A stretch of 26,803 bases of DNA from Verrucomicrobia bacterium UBA673. Lineage in GTDB: Bacteria > Verrucomicrobiota > Verrucomicrobiia > Limisphaerales > UBA1096. A program made the translations under genes and the position numbers. This document shows positions 14,623-20,706 of the stretch, piece by piece. Location: NCBI GenBank assembly GCA_002299785.1, contig DBNL01000064.1:1208-28010 (forward strand), read 5' to 3'. Position 1 is the stretch's first letter. Each line of letters opens with the position of its first letter. The notes under the pieces were generated by a model. It was given only the letters and a program-made list of their open reading frames with translations. It searched no databases and had not been told where the DNA came from.

Positions 14623-16857
14623 GTGAAAAGGCACCGATCCACCTTGACCCTGTTAAGCGCCACTCTGGCTGGCTTCGCCTTGACCGGCTGCCAGCCAAGC
14701 GGTGCATCGAAAGACACCGCCGCCGATCCGGCGGAGACCAAGCCCGCCCCACCCCAGACCACCGTAACCGTGACCGAAACCAAGCCGCCCCAGGAAGAAA
14801 CGAAGCCGAAACACACCAACCGCTTGGCCAACGAGGTGTCGCCCTACCTGCAGCAGCACCAGCACAACCCGGTGGACTGGTACCCATGGGGTGAGGAGGG
14901 ATTCAAGAAAGCGCGCGACGAGAACAAGCCGATTTTTCTCAGTATCGGCTACTCGACCTGTCACTGGTGCCATGTAATGGAGCGCGAGTCGTTTGAGGAC
15001 GAGGCGACGGCGAAGGTGATGAATGAGCATTTCGTCTGCATCAAGCTCGACCGCGAGGAACGACCGGACGTGGACAAAATTTACATGACCTTCGTGCAGG
15101 CTACGACCGGCAGCGGCGGCTGGCCGCTCAACGTCTGGCTCACACCAGATCTCAAGCCGTTTTACGGCGGCACTTATTACCCGCCGGAGAGCAAGTTTGG
15201 TCGGCCGAGTTTCACCGATGTGCTGTCACAACTTGGCACGGCGTGGAAAACTCAGCGCAAAGAAATTCTGACCTCGGCCAACGAAATTAGCCAAAGCATT
15301 GATGAGAGTATAACGCTGAAAGCCAAAGCCAACATCAAGCTCGATCCGCTCTGGCTCGACAAGGCGGTCGACCAGTTCAAGTCACAATACGACCCTCGCT
15401 TCGGCGGCTTCGGCAGCGCGCCCAAGTTCCCTCGGCCCAGCCTGCCACTAATGCTACTGCGCCATGCCCACCGCACCGGCGATCAGGATGGCATCCGCAT
15501 GGTGCTGAACACGTGCGACCAAATGGCGGCCGGCGGCATGTACGACCAAATCGGCGGCGGTTTCGCGCGTTACTCGGTTGATGAGAAATGGCTCGTGCCG
15601 CACTTTGAGAAAATGCTCTACGATAACGCGCAACTGCTCCACCTATACCTCGACGCCCACCTCATCAGCGGCGAGAAAAAGCACGCTGACGTTGCTCGCG
15701 ATATCCTCCGCTACATCCTGCGCGACATGCGCCACAAGGACGGCGGCTTCTATTCTGCCGAGGACGCCGACAGTGAAGGCAAAGAGGGCAAATTCTACTG
15801 CTGGACCGAGGCCGAACTGAAGTCATTGCTCACTCCAGAAGAGTTCGCCCTGGCCAACCGCCGCTACGGTATCACGGCCCATGGCAACTTCGAGGATCAC
15901 AGCGACCCCGATCCGCTCAAAGGCCAAAACGTCCTCAGCATCGTTGATCCCAAGCTCAGCGGCGACGAGCGAAAGCTGCTCGACTCGGCCACCAAAAAAA
16001 TGTTCGACGTCCGGGCCAAGCGCGTGCGACCGCACCTCGACGACAAGATTCTCTCGTCGTGGAACGGCCTCATGCTCGGCGCAACCGCCCGCGCTGCGGT
16101 CGTTCTCGGCGAACCGAAATACCTCGAAGCCGCCGAGGCGAACCTCGCCTTTTTGCAGCGCGAACTGTGGGACGCCGAAAGCAAGACGCTCTACCATCGT
16201 TGGCGCGAGGGCAAACGCGACGACGTGCAGTTGCTCGACGCCTACGCTTTTCTGATGGACGGAGTGCTACACCTGTACGAGACCACGCTCGAGCCGAAAC
16301 ATCTGCTGTTTGCCATCGACCTCGCCGGCACAATGAAGGCCAAGTTTTACGACGAGGTCAACGGCGGCTTTTGGCAGAGCGTCCACACCAAAAACCTCAT
16401 TATGAAGGTTAAGGAGGACTACGACGGCGCCGTGCCCTCCGGCAACTCGGTCGCCGCGCTCGCGCTGCTTCGGCTCGGGAAAATCACCGAGCAAAAGGAC
16501 TTCACTGATATGGCCGAAAAGTCGCTGCTGCTCTTCAGCGACAACATGACCAACGGCCCAAGCGCCGTGCCGTACCTTTTGCAGGCGCTCGACTTCCTCG
16601 TGCACGAACCGCGCCGCGCCGTGATCACCGGTGACCCCAAGTCCGCCGGGGCGCGCGACCTCATCGCCGCCGCACACGCCGCCTATCAACCGAACAAAGT
16701 CGTGCTCGGCGTCACCGGGCCGGTGGAGGAATTCGCCAAAACATTGCCGGAGGAAAAAGTCTCGGCCGTGTACCTTTGCACCGGCACCGCCTGCCAACCG
16801 CCGACGAGCGACTCACTCAAACTGCGCGAAATGATGGCCTCGAAAACGCTGCCGTAA
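14623..16857 (+). CDS. YyaL/DUF255-type thioredoxin-domain lipoprotein
   Basis: A 744-residue protein of the YyaL / SPATA20 family: an N-terminal thioredoxin-like DUF255 domain (about residues 65-230) and a C-terminal alpha/alpha-barrel (about 240-700). NRLANEVSPYLQQHQHNPVDWYPWGEEGFKKA opens the domain, and C113-H-W-C116 is the redox motif, followed by LDREERPDVDKIYM and GSGGWPLNVWLTPD. It begins at GTG 14623 and has a lipoprotein signal: a hydrophobic stretch then the lipobox A-L-T-G-C23, followed by a Pro/Lys/Thr-rich linker. Most relatives I know lack an export signal, so the membrane-anchored form is notable. The biochemical role of the family is not well defined. The CoaB-like gene follows after 30 nt and may be co-transcribed. 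Confidence 0.92.
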   Translation: MKRHRSTLTLLSATLAGFALTGCQPSGASKDTAADPAETKPAPPQTTVTVTETKPPQEETKPKHTNRLANEVSPYLQQHQHNPVDWYPWGEEGFKKARDENKPIFLSIGYSTCHWCHVMERESFEDEATAKVMNEHFVCIKLDREERPDVDKIYMTFVQATTGSGGWPLNVWLTPDLKPFYGGTYYPPESKFGRPSFTDVLSQLGTAWKTQRKEILTSANEISQSIDESITLKAKANIKLDPLWLDKAVDQFKSQYDPRFGGFGSAPKFPRPSLPLMLLRHAHRTGDQDGIRMVLNTCDQMAAGGMYDQIGGGFARYSVDEKWLVPHFEKMLYDNAQLLHLYLDAHLISGEKKHADVARDILRYILRDMRHKDGGFYSAEDADSEGKEGKFYCWTEAELKSLLTPEEFALANRRYGITAHGNFEDHSDPDPLKGQNVLSIVDPKLSGDERKLLDSATKKMFDVRAKRVRPHLDDKILSSWNGLMLGATARAAVVLGEPKYLEAAEANLAFLQRELWDAESKTLYHRWREGKRDDVQLLDAYAFLMDGVLHLYETTLEPKHLLFAIDLAGTMKAKFYDEVNGGFWQSVHTKNLIMKVKEDYDGAVPSGNSVAALALLRLGKITEQKDFTDMAEKSLLLFSDNMTNGPSAVPYLLQALDFLVHEPRRAVITGDPKSAGARDLIAAAHAAYQPNKVVLGVTGPVEEFAKTLPEEKVSAVYLCTGTACQPPTSDSLKLREMMASKTLP

Positions 16858-16864
16858 CCGACGC

Positions 16865-16878
16865 CGCTTGGCCAAGCG
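16865..16878. repeat. 14-bp copy of the TTGGCCAA palindrome, intergenic
   Basis: CGCTTGGCCAAGCG, a perfect 14-bp palindrome, sits in the 30-nt gap between the thioredoxin-domain gene and the CoaB-like gene. It is the most complete copy in the window. It lies outside coding sequence, so it cannot be explained by codon choice. Confidence 0.85.
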
Positions 16879-16887
16879 ACCAACCCC

Positions 16888-17541
16888 ATGCACTGCATCG
16901 TCACCGCCGGACCAACTTATGAGCCGATCGACCAGGTTCGCCGGTTGACCAACCACTCGACCGGCCAACTTGGAACCGGTCTGGCCAAGCGCCTGGCCGA
17001 TGACGGCCACGAGGTGACACTGCTGCGCGGCCGCGCGGCCACCCATAAAGAGATGCCTGAAGGCATTGGATTTCAAGAATTTACAACCACAGCCGACTTG
17101 ACTGAAAAACTGGAGTGCCTGGCTAGGGCGGAGCCAGTTGCAGGCGGAGTGTTTCACACCGCCGCCATTAGCGACTTTGCCGTTGGCCAGATTTTTCAAC
17201 GGGCCGACGACGGCCAACTCAAGCCGCTGAATGCTGGCAAAATCAGCAGCCGCATTGGCCACCTGCTGCTCGAACTCAAGTCGACGCCGAAGATCATAGC
17301 CAGCCTACGCGAGTGGTTTAAGGAAGCACTTTTGCTGGGCTGGAAATACGAGGTCGATGGCGACCGCGACTCGGCGCTTGGCCAGGGGCAAACGCAAATC
17401 GTCGAAAACCAGACCAACGGCTGCGTCGTCAACGGTCCCGCTTATGGCAACGGTTTCGGTTGGCTGTCAAACGATCACCCAGCCGAGCACTTGGCCGATA
17501 AAGCGGAGTTGTTCAACAGGCTGGCCGGCTTGGCCAAGTAG
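16888..17541 (+). CDS. Stand-alone CoaB-like (DFP C-terminal domain) protein
   Basis: A 217-residue protein matching the C-terminal (CoaB, phosphopantothenoylcysteine synthetase) half of the Dfp/CoaBC flavoprotein family, with no CoaC decarboxylase half. The nucleotide-binding opening CIVTAGPTYEPIDQVRRLTNHSTGQLG is clear, and FHTAAISDFAVG corresponds to the A-A-V-x-D block. Two sites diverge from CoaB: the K-x-K-K motif reads KISSR, and the usual G-F-A-A-E-T reads LGWKYEVDG. It may therefore be a specialised paralogue rather than the CoA-pathway enzyme. I recall similar short proteins in other PVC genomes, but that is memory, not a search. Its stop codon overlaps a TTGGCCAAG copy, and it ends 6 nt before the converging GYF-dispanin gene. 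Confidence 0.8.
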   Translation: MHCIVTAGPTYEPIDQVRRLTNHSTGQLGTGLAKRLADDGHEVTLLRGRAATHKEMPEGIGFQEFTTTADLTEKLECLARAEPVAGGVFHTAAISDFAVGQIFQRADDGQLKPLNAGKISSRIGHLLLELKSTPKIIASLREWFKEALLLGWKYEVDGDRDSALGQGQTQIVENQTNGCVVNGPAYGNGFGWLSNDHPAEHLADKAELFNRLAGLAK

Positions 17542-17547
17542 CCGCGA

Positions 17548-18015
17548 TCAGCGCGGCATCGTTTCCTGCATCTCTTGCAATATCCGGTTAAACTCACCAC
17601 TGCTGAAAAACCAGATGATGCTGATCAAGCCCAGCACGAAACTCAGGAGGCACATCAGCTTGGCCTTGGACGCAGCGGCTGCTGCACCATCGATGTCGCC
17701 CTGTTGCACCTTTGAGTTGGCCTGAACGGCAAACAGGATTCCAGCAATGCCAAACGGCAGACAGCAAAAGAGGGTGCAGAGAATCGCCGGGACGAGATAG
17801 TTGATTTGGAGCGTGCCCCTTGGCTGGGCGGCTGCTGTCCTAGGAAGTGCGCCCGCAACGTCAGGCAGATCACGAAGCTTGATCCACTGGCTGCCATCCA
17901 CCTCACAAACCAGCGTGTTGGCATCGGCTCGGCCCTCGTCGATCCATTCGCGGATTTCGTCGATATCCACCGGGCCGTATTCCCGTGAGTCTGATCCGAT
18001 TATTTTGTAGGGCAT
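17548..18015 (-). CDS. GYF_2 - dispanin (CD225-like) membrane protein
   Basis: A 155-residue protein. Residues 1-55 are a GYF_2-type domain (YKIIGSDSREYGPVDIDEIREWIDEGRADANTLV, then GSQWIKL), usually a peptide-binding module. Residues 70-138 are a CD225/dispanin-like pair of membrane segments: NYLVPAILCTLFCCLPFGIAGILFAVQANSKV, then a polar GDIDGAAAAASKAK loop, then MCLLSFVLGLISIIWFF. The paired cysteines in FCCLP are typical of this family. It starts 9 nt after the end of the kinase gene and is the last gene of the transporter-kinase-dispanin operon. An inferred role is membrane anchor or adaptor for the neighbouring kinase, since that kinase has no membrane segment of its own. It converges with the CoaB-like gene with only 6 nt between the stops. 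Confidence 0.87.
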   Translation of the reverse strand: MPYKIIGSDSREYGPVDIDEIREWIDEGRADANTLVCEVDGSQWIKLRDLPDVAGALPRTAAAQPRGTLQINYLVPAILCTLFCCLPFGIAGILFAVQANSKVQQGDIDGAAAAASKAKLMCLLSFVLGLISIIWFFSSGEFNRILQEMQETMPR

Positions 18016-18024
18016 AGGATTGGC

Positions 18025-18885
18025 TTAAACGTAAAGGGCTTTGCGGAGTTCAGCGGTGAGGTAGCTGATGTGCGGGTATCGTTTGTCGGCATCAAACTCG
18101 ATGCACTGCATAATGATGCTCTCGACGGCTGCCGGGATTGAGGGATTCAGGTCTCGCGGCGCGGCGAAATGGGAGTCGCGGTTCTTCTGCGCCAGCAATA
18201 CCTCGCGGCTCGTGTCACCATTGAACGGCTTCTGGCCGGTCAGCGTCTCGTACATGGTCACACCGAAAGCGAAGATATCCACGCGCTGATCGATCTCGCG
18301 CCCGCGCAACTGCTCTGGTGCCATGTAAACCGGCGTGCCAGGGTTGTCCGGCATCTTGGTCGGCGTCTCGGGGATGGGGCGGGATAGGTCGAAGTCGCAC
18401 AATCGTACATTACCGTTGCGGCTGACGAGGATGTTTTCCGGCTTGAAGTCGTAGTGCAGATAGCCGCAGTTGTGCACGTGCTCGAGCGCCTCGGCGACGT
18501 CGATAAGGATGTTGCCGACAAACTTCTCGAGCACAGTGTCGGAGCGTGAAATGAGAATCTTGAGATTCGGGAACTCGCAATATTCCATCGCAAGAAAATG
18601 GTCCCCTTTGATTTTGCCGTGCTCGATGTAATTGACGATGAATTTGTGGTCGCAAACCTTGGCGAGAATCTCGCAACCACTTACGAATCGCTTCTTCGAT
18701 CTGGAATCTTTGCGCAACTCTGGGTGCAAACGGCGAACGGCGACGGGGTGCTTGTCGGGATCGGTCGCCAGCCAGATGTCGGCCATGCCACCGCTGTTGA
18801 CGACTTCCTGCAGGTCGTACTCCCCGAAATGCCCGGACTCACCCGGCTCGGGATTTTTACCACCAAAAATATCCAGCAGCCCCAT
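18025..18885 (-). CDS. Protein kinase-fold protein with altered catalytic motifs
   Basis: A 286-residue eukaryote-like Ser/Thr kinase fold, about residues 23-285, with no transmembrane or sensor domain. The fold is well supported: EYDLQEVVNSGGMADIWLA (22-40), PENIL in the catalytic loop, GTPVYMAPEQL (183-193), DIFAFGVTMYE and LTGQKPF. Key positions differ from active kinases: the beta-3 lysine of A-x-K is R51 (VAVR), HRD reads H144-Y-D146, and DFG reads D164-F-D166. The catalytic D146, N151 and D164 remain. Loss of the ATP-anchoring lysine suggests a pseudokinase or an atypical, weak kinase. It lies 4 nt after the transporter gene and 9 nt before the GYF-dispanin gene, so the three form one operon. 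Its partner and function are unknown. Confidence 0.88.
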   Translation of the reverse strand: MGLLDIFGGKNPEPGESGHFGEYDLQEVVNSGGMADIWLATDPDKHPVAVRRLHPELRKDSRSKKRFVSGCEILAKVCDHKFIVNYIEHGKIKGDHFLAMEYCEFPNLKILISRSDTVLEKFVGNILIDVAEALEHVHNCGYLHYDFKPENILVSRNGNVRLCDFDLSRPIPETPTKMPDNPGTPVYMAPEQLRGREIDQRVDIFAFGVTMYETLTGQKPFNGDTSREVLLAQKNRDSHFAAPRDLNPSIPAAVESIIMQCIEFDADKRYPHISYLTAELRKALYV

Positions 18886-18889
18886 CGGC

Positions 18890-20524
18890 TTACTTTTCCG
18901 TCGATCGGCCAGACCGAAGGAAATGAGCGACTACTGCCGCAAGAATAAACACGCCCACCGCAGTCACGCCAGCCCACTGCACCTTGCTCCAAATAGACCA
19001 ACCGGCACCGATGGTGGCGGCACCAAGGGCCACCAGCATGGCAGCGTTCAGCGCGATGCGTTTGTTTCCCTGCGGCAGAGCGTCTCCCATGAGGCTCTTG
19101 CTGTTGATCATCAGGAAAAAGGTGATGTAGGCGATTGGCAACAGTACCATGCCGAACACACTCGTCGGCACAGCCAGCCAAAAGCGGGCGTCCCCATCAC
19201 CCCAAAGGAACAGGAAGCCCAACGCACCCGTGATGCCCGGAAGAATAGACCCAATCCTGTGTTTCATGCCGCCGATTTCAGCTCCAAGCATCTCGGTGAC
19301 GGTGAAGCCGTTGATCAGCATCAAAATGATAATGGTCGAGACCGCCATGCCGAGCACGCCGATACCGAAAACTGTCTGCGATACCTCCTTGTTACCGGTG
19401 AGGTTCTCCAGCGACCCAGCCAGTTGAAAGGCGTCTCGACTCACGAGCATCGCGGCAAGTTGCTTGTCAGTCTCGTAGGGTTCTTTGCCTTCACCGAGCT
19501 TGGCCTGTATACCGGATAAATTCTTGTCGTAAGCGCCCTGCAGCTTTTCTGTCAGCGCGGTCCTCTTTGCGGGATCGAGCAGTCCTTCGTCGTATTTCCC
19601 GTGGAACTGGCTGGCGGAAGCGATCACCACGCAGGTCGTAGCCAGAAAAAAAGGCAGGAACAATCCAAGCGAAAGGTCGAATGTGGCCAAGCCGCGGTGC
19701 TCTTTTCCCCAGCCCTTGCGCAGCATCGAGTACGGCAACAGGAAAGTCATATTGATGCCCACAGCGGTGGCGGCGGCAGTGACCATTCGATCGCGCTGCG
19801 AACTGAGGATGACATCGTTCCAATAGCCCGGGTCGCTCGATTCCTTGATAATTTCCGTGAACTTGGACGCCGGCTCGGAGAGTAGACTGAAATTGGGAAT
19901 GAAGCCGTTGAAAATCGCCCCCCAATCAAGGCTGCCGGACATCGCAACGACGACACCGAAGAAACTCACTACCACAATGGCCACCATGATTTTCAGAATA
20001 ATCTCGAAGATCTTCACCCCTTTACTGCCGCTGTCGTACGACCACACCACTGCCGCACCGATGACAAAGAGCAGCAGCGCACACCAGTACTTGCCGCTGT
20101 CGCCGTCGAGGATGCCGAAGTTTTGCTGAATGGCGGCTGTGCCGAGCGAGAACTGCGGCATGGCCCACACGAGGTTGGCCAGCATCGTGGCGGTGAGCCA
20201 GCCCCAGCCGAGCACCGGGTTGATGTGTTTGTTGATCGCGCGAAACGGTTTCTCGCCGGTGGAAAGCGTGACGTAACCGATGACCGAGAGCATCAGCACG
20301 CCAAAAATCATCATCAACGGCTGCAGCCAAAGCAGCTCGTAGCCACCAATCACCCCGATGTAAAGGCTGCCAGCGAGCGAACCACCACCGAGGGTGATCG
20401 CGCCCTGCAGCCAGCCGGGGCCAGACAGCTTGGCGAAAGTGCCCCAGCGGGAAAGGAGCGGTTTTTGGCTGGCCTCCGCGAGGAGTTTTTTTTCGGCGGC
20501 TAAGTTATCCTTCGAGTCACTCAT
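18890..20524 (-). CDS. Nramp-like membrane transporter lacking the canonical metal ligands
   Basis: A 544-residue polytopic membrane protein with about 11 hydrophobic segments and the LeuT-type layout of Nramp transporters. The start of helix 1 reads GPGWLQGAITLGGGSLAGSL, where Nramp proteins have GPG then D-P-G-N; here D and N are replaced by G and S. In the helix 6 region the M-P-H-N element is also missing (VGINMTFLLPYSML). A long charged loop around residues 320-375 (HGKYDEGLLDPAKRT onward, ending before NLTGNKEVSQTVFG) separates later helices. Without these ligands it is unlikely to carry Mn or Fe in the classical way; the substrate could be another cation or a solute. It is the first gene of the operon with the kinase-like and GYF-dispanin proteins. 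No good Shine-Dalgarno site precedes the ATG. Confidence 0.83.
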   Translation of the reverse strand: MSDSKDNLAAEKKLLAEASQKPLLSRWGTFAKLSGPGWLQGAITLGGGSLAGSLYIGVIGGYELLWLQPLMMIFGVLMLSVIGYVTLSTGEKPFRAINKHINPVLGWGWLTATMLANLVWAMPQFSLGTAAIQQNFGILDGDSGKYWCALLLFVIGAAVVWSYDSGSKGVKIFEIILKIMVAIVVVSFFGVVVAMSGSLDWGAIFNGFIPNFSLLSEPASKFTEIIKESSDPGYWNDVILSSQRDRMVTAAATAVGINMTFLLPYSMLRKGWGKEHRGLATFDLSLGLFLPFFLATTCVVIASASQFHGKYDEGLLDPAKRTALTEKLQGAYDKNLSGIQAKLGEGKEPYETDKQLAAMLVSRDAFQLAGSLENLTGNKEVSQTVFGIGVLGMAVSTIIILMLINGFTVTEMLGAEIGGMKHRIGSILPGITGALGFLFLWGDGDARFWLAVPTSVFGMVLLPIAYITFFLMINSKSLMGDALPQGNKRIALNAAMLVALGAATIGAGWSIWSKVQWAGVTAVGVFILAAVVAHFLRSGRSTEK

Positions 20525-20540
20525 AAGTCAGATTGAGTTT

Positions 20541-20568
20541 CGCTTGGCCAATCGCTTGCTTGGCCAGA
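20541..20568. repeat. Tandem TTGGCCAA-type palindromes upstream of the Nramp-like gene
   Basis: An exact TTGGCCAA (20544-20551) and a one-mismatch copy TTGGCCAG (20560-20567) lie 16 nt apart, within 45 nt upstream of the transporter start. They are in the gap between two minus-strand genes. They may simply be members of the genome-wide palindrome family, but the promoter-proximal pairing is worth noting. Confidence 0.6.
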
Positions 20569-20619
20569 GAACGTGCGGAGTCTGGAGAAAACCGAGCCGG
20601 AAACAAAGGCAATTCTCCC

Positions 20620-20666
20620 GCCAAAAACCAAAATAAAACCGCCGGCCCCGTAAAGGGCCGCCGGTT
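20620..20666 (-). terminator. Rho-independent terminator after the metalloprotease gene
   Basis: The arms at 20637-20648 (aaccgccggccc) and 20655-20666 (gggccgccggtt) pair at 11 of 12 positions around a 6-nt loop. On the minus strand the hairpin is followed directly by TTTTATTTTGGTTTTTGG. It begins about 40 nt after the stop of the metalloprotease gene, in the orientation expected for a strong intrinsic terminator. Confidence 0.85.
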
Positions 20667-20706
20667 AAATTTAGCCAAACTTTTGGCTTTAGCTCGTAAT
20701 GGCCGC

